Shown: piece after piece, positions 16,258-26,148 of the stretch
Layout: each line of letters begins with the position of its first letter
Numbering within the stretch: position 1 is the stretch's first letter
Virus record (IMG/VR): IMGVR_UViG_3300042878_001988
Coordinates: 1 to 48,775 of that record
Reading direction: 5' to 3' (one strand)
Source: a virus
DNA length: 48,775 bases
Notes under the pieces: generated by a model
Seen by the model: only the letters and a program-made list of their open reading frames with translations
Databases searched by the model: none
Told to the model about the DNA's origin: nothing
Program-made: the position numbers and the translations under genes

Positions 16258-19223
16258 TGCCAAAAATAATTATAACAGATTCACCTGGTAGTGGGGTTGG
16301 AGTTTTTGATAATATTGTTGGACTTCAAGTTACTGAAGGAGGGGGGTTAACGCTTGGAACTTTTGAGTTTAGGTCATCCATAACAGATGATGCCCCTATT
16401 ACTTTATATGTTAATTCATTTAGTAATCCAATAACTCTTGAATCTTTAAGTATTGATAATAATAGTAGTTTTAGGGAATTAGTTTCAAAGGAATTAAATG
16501 TTTACCCCAACTATGATTTGACCCAAGTTATGGGGTTTACCTTATATGGATCATTGGCAAAAAGATTTTCAGTATCTATAACAAAAATAATAAATTATTA
16601 TCCAGCATCAATTGATATAAATTTATATGATATTAATTTTAGTACAGGATATACAGCAACAAATATTTTATATGACCAAGTTTTAAATGAAACTGAATTT
16701 GATATAAATATTGAAAAAATATATAACCCATTTGGAATTGATTTTTCTAAAAATGCTGAAACTAATATAAAATCTAGGGAAATTGCTATTTCAGAATATA
16801 GAAATTTATCAAAATTTTATTTGGATTATGATTTGCAATTAAATGGGGTAAATTATCCCTTGTTAAATTTGGATAAATCAAATAATCTTAATACTGGGGT
16901 GTTAAAGATTATTGTTGAAGGTAATCCATTTTCTGGGGGTTCTCAATCAGTTGATTCTTATATCATCAAGCCAAATGATTATTTGTATAATTTGGTATTA
17001 AAAACTGATTTTGATGAGATTGAGCAATATATGCTAAATACCATATCCATACCAAAATATACTATGACTTTACAAGTCCCAGAAGAAAATATCAATGGGG
17101 AATTTTTGGTATATAATAGGGATATTACATTTCCATTAGATGGTATTTGGAATATTGACATTTCAAGTTCAAGTTTCACCAATTATATAAATGAATTACA
17201 AGAAATTGCAGAATACTTTGATAGTGTTAGGACAAATTTAATTTCAAGATTTTTGGTTTCAGACTCTTTGAAAGAATTTGATACATTTGACAGAAGGGTT
17301 GAAAGTGTTTTACAGATATATGGTAGAAGTTTTGATGAAGTTAAGAAGTTTATTGATTCTCTTGCTTTTATGAATTCTGTTAATTATACCCCAAAAAATG
17401 ATATACCATCACAATTATTATCAAATTTGGCAAATACATTAGGTTGGGCAGAGAATTTCCAATTTATAACGGATCAGACTTTAGTTGAATCTTTATTTGG
17501 AAATAATAGTGATTTTAAATTTCCAGCATATAATCGTTCACAAACTCCATTAGAATTAAACTATTCTTTTTATAGAAATTTGGTTATAAATTCATTTTAC
17601 CTTTTCAAATCCAAGGGGACAAGAAAATCCATTGAGTTTATTCTTAAATTATTTGGCATACCAGATGCATTAATAGAATTTAATGAACATATTTATTTGG
17701 CTGACCAAAAAATAAATTTAGATAAATTTAATTCTGAATTAGTTAAAATTAATACTGGGTCATATATTGATAATGATCCAATTGTATTAAGTACAACATA
17801 TCCACTTTCAGGTAGAACATATAGTGCATTTACAGCAAATACCAGAATTGTAAATACCACTAAAGTTAATTACCCCCTTGATGTGACAACAGGTTATCCA
17901 CAGATAAAAGAAACAGATGATTTTTTCTTTCAGATGGGGGCAGGTTGGTATCAATTAACTCCTGAACATAGAAGTTTACAAGTTAATACCAGAAGGCAAG
18001 TTGGGACTGAAATAACTTATGGGGTTGAATTTGAGAAATTAACGTATGGTGAAAAATATTTGGATAGGTTAAGGAAATTTCCATACATTGATGAGGGGTT
18101 TAGTTTGGAGAAAGTTATTGATAATAAAAAATCTTGGAATAGTTCTAATTTATTATTAAGAAATTCATCTGATGGGGATTATAATGCTTATTATACTTTA
18201 CCAGATGAGAGATTATTGTTAAATGTAAAAAATGTTAGTTTATTTTTAAATCCAGCACAAGGATTGCTTTATGATATATGGGTTCAATCAAGAGAAAAGG
18301 ATTACCCAATTCCGCAATCTGGATTAACATATCCTTATCCTACAACTGGGGGAACAGATTCAACCATAATTAATCCACAACCAAAATCAAAATCATTTTT
18401 TGAATTTGCTCAAACTTTTGCAAATGATATGATTAATGTTAGGAATAGGTTATACATCACAGATGGTAAAACCGGGGGATATCCAGTATTACAATCCATA
18501 TTTTGGAAATATATTGAAGCAAAGATAACTAATAATATTGATACCAATCAATATACTTATGATAAATTAATTGAATATGTGAATGGGATTAACCCAAATT
18601 GGATTAATCTTGTTGAACAAATGATTCCAGCAACAACATTATGGATGGGGGGTGTTAAATATGAGAATTCACCATTTCATAGACAAAAATATGCATATAA
18701 AAGATTTAGTATAACTGGAGGAACATCACCACAAGTGATAACAACAGGCAATGGTGTTGTGGTATTTGGTTTAACATCAATTGCAGATGGAGACGAGTAT
18801 ATCACTTCACCAATATTTAAAGATATATGCGATAAAAATAATATTAATCTTCTAGTTTATCCATCAAAATCATTTAATGATATTTTGGGTGATAGTATTT
18901 CAGAGGCAAAACTTGATTTTAGTGATACATGTTCTAGTGATAATGTATTGACAACTTGGTATGTTGAAATAATATTAAATAATACAATAGTATCCAAAGT
19001 TGAGTTTTATAATGGTTTGGGTAGTGATGATGTTCCTACTAGTTCTGCTTGGAATTCAGCAGTTTTAACAGGATTAGAAGGGGTGACCAAATATGATATA
19101 AATTATTCTTTACCAAACAATAACAATGTTACTTTTGTTGATTTTGCTTGCAACAATGAAAATACATATGATAGTACATTGGTGATAAACGTTGGTATTG
19201 ATATAACTTTAATTTGCGAATAA
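16257..19223 (+). CDS. Large baseplate protein with tail-protein-I-like region
   Basis: This 988-residue protein is a probable baseplate component. Residues about 310-480 resemble tail protein I (P2 gpI-like) regions: a helical section with LKEFDTFDRRVESVLQIYG, PSQLLSNLANTLGW, then NLVINSFYLFKSKGTRKSIE and FILKLFGIPDALIEF. The K-G-T-x-x-x-I-x-x-x-L-x-x-x-G pattern is the best-conserved part of that family, which joins the wedge to the fibers. The N-terminal third is beta-rich. The C-terminal third is beta-rich as well and may be an added binding domain. Its start overlaps the previous stop and its stop overlaps the next start, so it sits inside a coupled unit. The tail-protein-I assignment is from pattern only. 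Confidence 0.65.
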   Translation: MPKIIITDSPGSGVGVFDNIVGLQVTEGGGLTLGTFEFRSSITDDAPITLYVNSFSNPITLESLSIDNNSSFRELVSKELNVYPNYDLTQVMGFTLYGSLAKRFSVSITKIINYYPASIDINLYDINFSTGYTATNILYDQVLNETEFDINIEKIYNPFGIDFSKNAETNIKSREIAISEYRNLSKFYLDYDLQLNGVNYPLLNLDKSNNLNTGVLKIIVEGNPFSGGSQSVDSYIIKPNDYLYNLVLKTDFDEIEQYMLNTISIPKYTMTLQVPEENINGEFLVYNRDITFPLDGIWNIDISSSSFTNYINELQEIAEYFDSVRTNLISRFLVSDSLKEFDTFDRRVESVLQIYGRSFDEVKKFIDSLAFMNSVNYTPKNDIPSQLLSNLANTLGWAENFQFITDQTLVESLFGNNSDFKFPAYNRSQTPLELNYSFYRNLVINSFYLFKSKGTRKSIEFILKLFGIPDALIEFNEHIYLADQKINLDKFNSELVKINTGSYIDNDPIVLSTTYPLSGRTYSAFTANTRIVNTTKVNYPLDVTTGYPQIKETDDFFFQMGAGWYQLTPEHRSLQVNTRRQVGTEITYGVEFEKLTYGEKYLDRLRKFPYIDEGFSLEKVIDNKKSWNSSNLLLRNSSDGDYNAYYTLPDERLLLNVKNVSLFLNPAQGLLYDIWVQSREKDYPIPQSGLTYPYPTTGGTDSTIINPQPKSKSFFEFAQTFANDMINVRNRLYITDGKTGGYPVLQSIFWKYIEAKITNNIDTNQYTYDKLIEYVNGINPNWINLVEQMIPATTLWMGGVKYENSPFHRQKYAYKRFSITGGTSPQVITTGNGVVVFGLTSIADGDEYITSPIFKDICDKNNINLLVYPSKSFNDILGDSISEAKLDFSDTCSSDNVLTTWYVEIILNNTIVSKVEFYNGLGSDDVPTSSAWNSAVLTGLEGVTKYDINYSLPNNNNVTFVDFACNNENTYDSTLVINVGIDITLICE

Positions 19224-21412
19224 TGGCAGCATTTGATTATTTTTTGAGTTTAACAGGCGACTGCACTAATACAAATTCTGGTGCAATACTTCTTGAATTA
19301 AGTGGAGGAACGCCACCTTATAGTATTGAATTTATTAATCCATATATTGATAGTACCCCTTATATAACAATAACTGAACCAGTATTAATTACAAGTTTAT
19401 CAGCAACAACTTATGGGGTTAGAGTGAATGATTCAACTGCTCCAGATAATTTAGAATTTTATTTAAATATTCCAATATCTAGTGGAGTTTGTACCTCAAT
19501 ATTGTCAACAATCAATTCAACATGTGGGGATTCAAATGGTTCAGTAACTGGAACAACAACATCTCTATTTTCAACAACAGATTGTTATTTATATACTAGT
19601 GGAAATACCTTAATATCAAACAATATTTTTAATTCGGAGGAAATTATTTTTGAAAATTTAAGTGCAGACACTTATTATATTTATGTTGAAGATATTGGGG
19701 GTTGTACAGCAAAAACAGAAAATTTTATAATAAAAAATTCCACATCATTTGATTATGGTTATTTTATTGTTAAAAATTCACCTTGCTTTACTGGATCAAC
19801 AGGTGCAATATACATAACAGGTCAAACAAATCCTGGGCCTTATAGTTATTTTTGGAACAATGGAGCAACTGGGAATACAATCACAAATTTACCCACAGAT
19901 TCTTATTCTGTTAGTGTTACAGATGGTCAAGGCTGTGTTAACACCAAAATAATTATAGTTGAAGAGGCAGAATCTATGGGATTATTACAGATAATTCCCA
20001 CACAACCATCATGCTTTACTGCAACAGGTTCTTTAGACGTTACCATTAGTGGAGGTACTGCGCCATATTATTTTTCAGCAAGTACAGGATTTTATGATAT
20101 AACATATAGTAATAACATTGTGATTACTGGATTAACATCTGGTACTTATGACATAAGGGTTATAGATGGTGCATTATGTTCACTTGATATTACAACAAGT
20201 TTAGTTAGTGAAAATTCTGTTTCAAGCGTTGAATTTATTGGAACAAATTCATTATGTGGCTCATCTAATGGGATTATATCAATTAATATATTGGGGGGAA
20301 CTGGACCATATACTTATGGGTTAATTCAACCAAGTGGGGATACAATAACAAATACCACAACTTCAACAAATTATTTATTTACCAATTTAGGAACTGGTAC
20401 ATATACAGTTTATATGCAAGATTCTTCAGGTTGTTACTATGATGAAGAAGTGACAATTATTGCTGAAGATAAATTTGAATTAAATTATTCATTAACTGGG
20501 ACAACTTGTAATTCAAACAATGGTACTCTTTTTGCATATATTACAACAGGGGGCACACCCCCATACGATTTTTATTTGGATGATGTAAATAGCATTTTAG
20601 ATACAAATTTAACAGGATATACTTTTACAAATTTAAGAGATGGGAATAAGACTTTAAGAGTTATTGATTCAACTGGTTGTGAGCAGATAAAAGTATTAAC
20701 AATACCCACAAGTAATTATTTGGATTTTTCATTATATCCAACATCATGTGTGAATGGTAATGATGGTACAATAACAGCTTTGATAACTGATGGGTTGCCA
20801 CCTTTTACATACACTTGGTCAAGTAATGTATCTGGTAATCCACAATCAATATCAGCAACTGGGTTAACTAGTGGTGATTATTCATTAACAATTGTGGATA
20901 ATAATGGTTGTTCATTAACCAGAGATGTAAGTATAAGTTGTTTTAGTACAGTAAAGTCGTATCAAACATACATTGTTGATTCAAAAGTATTTGGGATAAA
21001 TTCAATAAATAAATTTGGATTATTAGATTTCTTGAATGAGGGCTTTAGTGATTTGGTGAATATGGAGTTTAGTGGATCAACCACTATAATCGATCCAAAA
21101 TGTAATTTAAACTCAGCAATCTTCACAACAGAATATACGTTAGAACCAAGTGGTATCACAAGTGGAAATACATTCTACACAGGATATACAAGAACAGATG
21201 TTCCAACAGATTCGGTTTATGCAGAATCCATAGTTGATTTGTTGGCTGGTAATACCCTAAAAGGATTACTTGGAATCCCAGGAATACAGAGTGTGTCTTA
21301 TGACTTAATAACAAATACAATAAACATCATAGCAGAACCAGGAGATAGTATAACCTCACAAGTATTAACCATAAAATTGAAAATAGATTATGATATATCT
21401 TGTAAATTATGA
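19223..21412 (+). CDS. Virion adhesin with seven SprB-like repeats
   Basis: The ATG at 19223, overlapping the previous stop (TAATG), is chosen over the TTG at 19214, giving 729 residues. I count seven repeats of about 75-85 residues across residues 1-560. Each has a conserved Cys followed by x-x-x-N/T-G, then a GGTPPY or GGTAPY strand, an L-T/S-x-G-x-Y strand, and a D-x-x-G-C end. This is the SprB-repeat pattern, named after the large gliding adhesin of Flavobacterium, in which repeats form a long surface filament. The C-terminal 150 residues are different and may anchor the filament to the baseplate or form the tip. No signal peptide is present, as expected for a cytoplasmically assembled virion part. 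The domain call is by pattern; the tail-filament role is inference. Confidence 0.7.
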   Translation: MAAFDYFLSLTGDCTNTNSGAILLELSGGTPPYSIEFINPYIDSTPYITITEPVLITSLSATTYGVRVNDSTAPDNLEFYLNIPISSGVCTSILSTINSTCGDSNGSVTGTTTSLFSTTDCYLYTSGNTLISNNIFNSEEIIFENLSADTYYIYVEDIGGCTAKTENFIIKNSTSFDYGYFIVKNSPCFTGSTGAIYITGQTNPGPYSYFWNNGATGNTITNLPTDSYSVSVTDGQGCVNTKIIIVEEAESMGLLQIIPTQPSCFTATGSLDVTISGGTAPYYFSASTGFYDITYSNNIVITGLTSGTYDIRVIDGALCSLDITTSLVSENSVSSVEFIGTNSLCGSSNGIISINILGGTGPYTYGLIQPSGDTITNTTTSTNYLFTNLGTGTYTVYMQDSSGCYYDEEVTIIAEDKFELNYSLTGTTCNSNNGTLFAYITTGGTPPYDFYLDDVNSILDTNLTGYTFTNLRDGNKTLRVIDSTGCEQIKVLTIPTSNYLDFSLYPTSCVNGNDGTITALITDGLPPFTYTWSSNVSGNPQSISATGLTSGDYSLTIVDNNGCSLTRDVSISCFSTVKSYQTYIVDSKVFGINSINKFGLLDFLNEGFSDLVNMEFSGSTTIIDPKCNLNSAIFTTEYTLEPSGITSGNTFYTGYTRTDVPTDSVYAESIVDLLAGNTLKGLLGIPGIQSVSYDLITNTINIIAEPGDSITSQVLTIKLKIDYDISCKL

Positions 21413-21960
21413 CAAACATTATTATTTCAAGTATAAGTGGGGCAACTCCTTTAAATATATATGTATCTGATGCATTTGGGGGGAATGAAAACTATCTGGG
21501 TCAAGTAACAACATTACCTTTGGTGGTTGATATAACATATGAATTACCTATTATATTTAATTCAGCTCCCCAAGTTACCATTATTATTGAGGATAGTGAA
21601 GGATGCAGAACAACAAAGAAATTAAATTGTTATATTAATTGTGATATTGTTTATAGTATAACTGATATTACATCAATTACTCCAACTCCAACTCCAACCC
21701 CATCTTCAACTCCAGGGTATATTCCAATTGCCTCATCAAATAATAAAATAACATTAACATCTATAATAGGAACTCCACCATTTGGTATTTATATATCAGA
21801 CATAAATAGGAATTATGAAACTTATATTACAACAATAACAAATACTGGAATATTACCACTTACCATTGATGTCCCCAATAGATTTTCTGGGTCAAATCAA
21901 GTTATTGTTACCATAAAAGATATAAATTCTTGTAGTTATTTTAAAATAATAGATTGTTAA
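21409..21960 (+). CDS. Two-module protein with short Thr-Pro linker
   Basis: This 183-residue protein has two related modules (about 1-75 and 108-183) joined by a [12 protein letters not shown] linker. Each module runs ITxTSIxGTPPxxIYISD, then a run of polar residues, a hydrophobic PLxxDxP strand, and ends V-x-I-x-D-x-x-x-C. A single free-standing copy of the same module is the 75-residue protein at 40037. The start overlaps the SprB-repeat gene stop (ATGA) and the stop abuts the next start, so the three are coupled. The fold may be a degenerate SprB-like or Ig-like sandwich. Role unknown, presumably part of a surface filament. Confidence 0.65.
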   Translation: MTNIIISSISGATPLNIYVSDAFGGNENYLGQVTTLPLVVDITYELPIIFNSAPQVTIIIEDSEGCRTTKKLNCYINCDIVYSITDITSITPTPTPTPSSTPGYIPIASSNNKITLTSIIGTPPFGIYISDINRNYETYITTITNTGILPLTIDVPNRFSGSNQVIVTIKDINSCSYFKIIDC

Positions 21961-23406
21961 ATGGCAACATATAAATTAATTGTAGTAAATATTGATCCAA
22001 TATGTGAGAATAGCATAGAGAATGAGATAACAGGGGTTACTGCTTGTTCAAGGTATTTCTTACAATTAAATCCCTCATCTCACTCAAAAGGTCCATTTAA
22101 TTTTTATATTGATACAATTGATAGTGAGCCAATATATAGCAATATAACAAGAGAGCAATTTTTGGCTGGAATAACTCTTGAGATTTTATGCACAACCCCA
22201 ACTCCAACACCATCTATAACACCAACCCCAAGTATAACACCATCTATAACACAGACGCCAACAAAGACGCCAACACAGACGCCAACACCATCTGTAACAT
22301 CAACAAACACTCCAACACCAACAAATACCCCAACAAAGACAAATACTCCAACACCAACCATAACTCCAACAGTTACCCCAACAACACCGGAAGAGTATGA
22401 GGCTTATTTATTTATTGAGCCAGTTAGTATGAATGTGGAGTTCAATTCTTGGATGTCATCTGGTGGTAGTTTATTTAGGGGATTTTCAAATGGTATTGCT
22501 CCATCAATAAGTGCAGCAACATTTAATGACCAGATTAATAGGTATATATCCTTTTCAGGTTGGGGAGCAAATGCACCACAAGTAAGAACAACAAAGATAC
22601 GCCAAAATAGTGGTGGATTTGATGAATATGGTAATTTAATTCAAGCTTATTTATTCAAGACGCATGAAGTTCCAGCATATTTGACAACAGGTTATTCTTG
22701 GTATACTTGGGTTATACCAAATATGGACACAAATAGAAATCTTGTTAGCAACATTGGGGTTAATGAATATGGGGATTCAACATCATTAGTCCCGGTTAAT
22801 ACAAATTTATTATATGCAGAATTAACGGTAATATATAGTGGCTTCACAATTCCACAAAATTATTATCATATATATACAACATTTAGCAATACAAATTTCA
22901 GATTAAATAATGATAACAAAATATATTTTAAGGGAAATTCCTTAATACCAGATTTAAATGGTTGCAATTGTTTTGATGTTTATTTGGATCCGTCAACCCC
23001 ATCAGTATTATCTTGTTATGATGTTTGTAGGGAGGTTGCAAATACCAGAATATGTGGAAAAACAACAACATTTAATGGTGCAAATGGTCAGAAATATTAT
23101 ATTGATTTTCAATCATGTATAAACAATGACGATAGCAGTTGGAATGGGGCAAAGAATTTTAGCATAAACGGATATTGCTATTCAACTGATTCAGTTGGGG
23201 TTATTACTGGTTCAACAATATGCCCATCACCAACTCCAACACCAACAAATACATTAACACCAACACCAACTATAACTATGACTCAAACTAAAACCCCTAC
23301 CCCAACAAGGACAATTACTCCTACTAACACAAAGACGCCAACAAATACAGCAACTCCTACACCAACAAACACATTAACTCCAACACCAACTCCTACACCA
23401 ATTTAA
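21961..23406 (+). CDS. Virion protein with two Thr-Pro tracts around a globular domain
   Basis: This 481-residue protein begins immediately after the previous stop codon. It has an N-terminal domain (1-75), a Thr-Pro tract (about 76-142), a central Cys-containing globular domain (about 143-420), and a second Thr-Pro tract (about 421-481) that runs to the very last residue. The central domain ends in a YCYSTDSVGVITGSTIC element that recurs in altered form in the protein at 41929 (FCHSISDLGVVTGRTKC). A protein that ends in a bare linker is unusual and suggests that its C-terminal tract is itself a functional or modified part. No family recognised. A hairpin follows at 23430. Confidence 0.65.
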   Translation: MATYKLIVVNIDPICENSIENEITGVTACSRYFLQLNPSSHSKGPFNFYIDTIDSEPIYSNITREQFLAGITLEILCTTPTPTPSITPTPSITPSITQTPTKTPTQTPTPSVTSTNTPTPTNTPTKTNTPTPTITPTVTPTTPEEYEAYLFIEPVSMNVEFNSWMSSGGSLFRGFSNGIAPSISAATFNDQINRYISFSGWGANAPQVRTTKIRQNSGGFDEYGNLIQAYLFKTHEVPAYLTTGYSWYTWVIPNMDTNRNLVSNIGVNEYGDSTSLVPVNTNLLYAELTVIYSGFTIPQNYYHIYTTFSNTNFRLNNDNKIYFKGNSLIPDLNGCNCFDVYLDPSTPSVLSCYDVCREVANTRICGKTTTFNGANGQKYYIDFQSCINNDDSSWNGAKNFSINGYCYSTDSVGVITGSTICPSPTPTPTNTLTPTPTITMTQTKTPTPTRTITPTNTKTPTNTATPTPTNTLTPTPTPTPI

Positions 23407-23429
23407 TTTCAACACCAACAAATAGAATA

Positions 23430-23469
23430 ACATTTACAACCATTTAAGTTATGGTTAAAATGTAATTTT
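23430..23469 (+). terminator. Probable terminator hairpin
   Basis: ACATTT (23430-23435) pairs with AAATGT (23458-23463) and AACCAT (23438-23443) with ATGGTT (23451-23456) around a 7-base loop, with a small internal bulge. A short T-run follows at 23466-23469. The stem is AT-rich, so termination may be partial. It lies at the end of the 15.3-23.4 kb gene run. Confidence 0.5.
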
Positions 23470-23472
23470 ATA

Positions 23473-23480
23473 TATTTATA
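23473..23480 (+). promoter_or_regulatory. TATTTATA motif before the first collagen-like fiber
   Basis: A perfect TATTTATA lies 19 bases before the ATG at 23500, directly after a terminator-like hairpin. The terminator-promoter pair implies that the fiber gene is a separate transcript. Confidence 0.5.
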
Positions 23481-23499
23481 AAAAATAATAAATTAGTTA

Positions 23500-26007
23500 A
23501 TGAGTTTTAATTATAAAAATCCTAAATCATCAGTTGTACTATCTGGGCCAAATTCAGTTAGGACAGATTCAAATACCGGAAGCAATTTTAGTTCATTCCA
23601 AGTTGGTGGTTTTTACGAGGTTTTTAAATTAAGTGATTTAAATTTTAACATACCAAGTGGTGCAACAGGGACAATATTATATTCAGGAAATACCATTCCC
23701 ATTGATTTTAGTTATAATGCACCAAACAATTTTCCAAATGTAGTCAATTTATATTCAGATGGGATTTCTTCTGGAAGGAGAAAACTTGGTATGATTGCTT
23801 ATGTTTATGAGAATAATAAGACATATCAATACCAAATACCAAACTATGAAACATTATTTAATAATGCTATAAATGTTGGTTCTGTTGTAAATATTGATTT
23901 TGGTTATCAGATATATGATAATACAGATGAAGGTAAATTATTGTTAAATGCTTGGACAGGGTCAACCATTGAAGGCATAAGTGGAGTAACAAGAGGGGAT
24001 GCAAGATGGGTTGAGTTCAATCCAGAGATTTATATCACAGGTGGAACATATAGTTCAGGAGATACCACATTATATTTATATGATAGTTCAGGGAATACAA
24101 TACCAATATCAGGGTTTAGCATTAGTATTAGTGGGGGAACAACGGGGACATCTGGAACAAGTGGTACATCTGGTGGTTTAGCAGGAACATCTGGAACAAG
24201 TGGCTCATCTGGTGATCCATTAACTGAATTAGAAATAACAGGAGTTCAGAATAATTCTAATAGAACATTTACAATATCTGAATCTGTTGATATAAGTAAT
24301 CATTTATTTTTTTATAATGGGCAATTGCAACAATATGGTGTAGATTATACCATATTATCAGGCACAACTTTAGTAATTGATAATGCTAATCCGCCACCAA
24401 CACCAAATTGTATATTAAAGATATATGGTAGTGTTGTTATTGGTTTTAATGGAACATCTGGAACATCTGGAACAAGTGGTTCAAGTGGTTCATCTGGAAC
24501 AAGTGGTTCATCTGGTAATCCATTAACTGAATTAGAAATAACAGGAGTTCAGAATAATTCTAATAGAACATTTACAATATCTGAATCTGTTGATATAGGT
24601 AATCATTTATTTTTTTATAATGGGCAATTGCAACAATATGATGTAGATTATACCATATTGTCAGGTACAACTTTAGTAATCAATAATGCTAATCCACCAC
24701 CAACACCAAATTGTATATTAAAGATATATGGTGGTGTTGTTATTGGTGTTAATGGTACATCAGGTACAAGTGGGAGTAATGGAACATCTGGAACAAGTGG
24801 TTCATCTGGCAGTTCAGGAACATCAGGCACAGAGGGAACAAGTGGTTCATCTGGAAGCAGCGGAACATCAGGTATAGATGGGACAAGTGGTTCATCTGGA
24901 AGCAGCGGAACATCAGGTATAGATGGAACATCAGGCACGTCAGGAACAAGTGGTACGTCAGGTAGTAGTGGGTTACAAGGTATAAGTGCAGGTCAAGTTT
25001 ATTATTTCAATGAAAGCCAAAATTCAGATGTTAATGGGTATAAAGCCCTATCAATTACTCCACTTGACACACCACAACAAAGTGTTGTTATATTAGTTCC
25101 AGGTAATTCAACAGGGACATTAGTTTCAGATTATATAACGCCTGAATTAGGTTTTTCTGTAATACCAGGTGGGACACAAAAATTTCATTTACATTTCTTA
25201 AAAACAAATCAAAATGATTTGATGGATGTTTATGTTGAGATACAATTGGCTAATTTTAGTGGACAAACAATTGGACCAATAATAACATCAAATGTTAGTC
25301 TTATAAATTGGTTAGATGGGTCAACACCAGTTGAGGCAAATGTTGATATAACTTTACCAACAACAACAATCAATCCAACTAATAGGATGATTGTTAGAAT
25401 ATATCTTAATAATCAACAAGGTTCATCAAAAAATGTTACATATTATACAGAAGGGAATAGTAATTATTCATTTGTTTTAACATCTACTGGTGCAATAGGA
25501 GGAACAAGTGGTATTTCAGGTTCTAGTGGCTCATCAGGGACAAGTGGTTCATCTGGGAGTAGCGGTACATCTGGAACAAGTGGTTCATCTGGAACAAGTG
25601 TAGCACTTTATTTACTTGAAGCATATGCAGACGTTGTTTATACTTTACCAGGTAGTTTTACTAATGATACTTGTAGATATAGTATTGTGAATAATAGTGT
25701 AAATGTATCAAGTGCATGGTTTAATACTTCAACTTATACCTTTACACCACTAAAAGCAGGTTATTGGGAAATTGCGGCTAGTTATGATGTCTATAGAAAT
25801 GGAGAAGCTAATATGGGAATACAAAAAAATGGCAGTACTATAGGAATAGCGGGTTCAATATCTTCAATAATACAACAAGTAAGAAAAATTTTATATCTAA
25901 ATGGCTCAACTGACTATGTAAATATTATTAATAATGGTTCTAATGCAAATGCAAGAACACAAGAAGTAACTAGGTCTTGGTTTCAAGCAATATGGTTAGG
26001 AGAATAA
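23500..26007 (+). CDS. Collagen-like tail fiber with C1q-like C-terminal head
   Basis: This 835-residue protein is a probable trimeric fiber. An N-terminal globular domain (1-205) may attach it to the tail. Several Gly-X-Y tracts made of GTS and GSS triplets follow. Between them sit two near-identical 79-residue domains (240-318 and 341-419) containing NHLFFYNGQLQQYGVDYTIL, a module common in phage fibers. Another beta domain (about 490-670) separates two more Gly-X-Y tracts. The last 130 residues resemble a C1q/TNF-like jelly roll: FTPLKAGYWEIAASYDV, then NGSTDYVNIINNG and an SWFQAIWLGE end. Collagen-like shaft plus C1q-like head is the layout of trimeric binding proteins. The Gly-X-Y tracts contain no proline. 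The gene has its own promoter motif and is followed by a 141-base gap. Confidence 0.82.
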   Translation: MSFNYKNPKSSVVLSGPNSVRTDSNTGSNFSSFQVGGFYEVFKLSDLNFNIPSGATGTILYSGNTIPIDFSYNAPNNFPNVVNLYSDGISSGRRKLGMIAYVYENNKTYQYQIPNYETLFNNAINVGSVVNIDFGYQIYDNTDEGKLLLNAWTGSTIEGISGVTRGDARWVEFNPEIYITGGTYSSGDTTLYLYDSSGNTIPISGFSISISGGTTGTSGTSGTSGGLAGTSGTSGSSGDPLTELEITGVQNNSNRTFTISESVDISNHLFFYNGQLQQYGVDYTILSGTTLVIDNANPPPTPNCILKIYGSVVIGFNGTSGTSGTSGSSGSSGTSGSSGNPLTELEITGVQNNSNRTFTISESVDIGNHLFFYNGQLQQYDVDYTILSGTTLVINNANPPPTPNCILKIYGGVVIGVNGTSGTSGSNGTSGTSGSSGSSGTSGTEGTSGSSGSSGTSGIDGTSGSSGSSGTSGIDGTSGTSGTSGTSGSSGLQGISAGQVYYFNESQNSDVNGYKALSITPLDTPQQSVVILVPGNSTGTLVSDYITPELGFSVIPGGTQKFHLHFLKTNQNDLMDVYVEIQLANFSGQTIGPIITSNVSLINWLDGSTPVEANVDITLPTTTINPTNRMIVRIYLNNQQGSSKNVTYYTEGNSNYSFVLTSTGAIGGTSGISGSSGSSGTSGSSGSSGTSGTSGSSGTSVALYLLEAYADVVYTLPGSFTNDTCRYSIVNNSVNVSSAWFNTSTYTFTPLKAGYWEIAASYDVYRNGEANMGIQKNGSTIGIAGSISSIIQQVRKILYLNGSTDYVNIINNGSNANARTQEVTRSWFQAIWLGE
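24217..24453 (+). repeat. First copy of a 237-base domain duplication
   Basis: This segment is nearly identical to 24520-24756 (offset 303 bases), with only a few base differences. It encodes a 79-residue domain with FFYNGQLQQY. The near identity at silent sites shows a recent tandem duplication together with part of the flanking Gly-X-Y tract. Confidence 0.9.
24520..24756 (+). repeat. Second copy of the 237-base domain duplication
   Basis: This is the partner of 24217-24453. A third, more divergent copy of the same protein domain is encoded at about 28051-28290 in the long fiber gene. Confidence 0.9.
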
Positions 26008-26148
26008 TATTTAAAGATATAGAATACTATTTTTTATAAAGTAAGTGTTTTAGTATATATGTTTTTTTTATAAAGTATATAATAATTTTATATTTTAGGT
26101 TTTTTTTAAAACCTTAAAGTATTTATGTATAAGTAAAAAAATAATAAT
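26008..26148 (+). other. AT-rich intergenic region with direct repeat and hairpin
   Basis: This 141-base gap between the two fiber genes holds a 14-base direct repeat, TTTTTTATAAAGTA, at 26030-26043 and 26064-26077. An AGGTTTT-TTTT-AAAACCT hairpin lies at 26097-26114, and the TATTTATG promoter-like motif at 26120-26127. The hairpin lacks a following T-run, so it is a weak terminator at best; it could be a regulatory or RNA-stability element. Confidence 0.5.
26120..26127 (+). promoter_or_regulatory. TATTTATA-like motif before the long fiber gene
   Basis: TATTTATG, one base from the common motif, lies 21 bases before the ATG at 26149. Confidence 0.4.

Noticed and set aside
26097-26114. AGGTTTT/AAAACCT hairpin as a terminator
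   Set aside because: It has no T-run after the stem and only three G-C pairs, so it is described as part of the intergenic region only.
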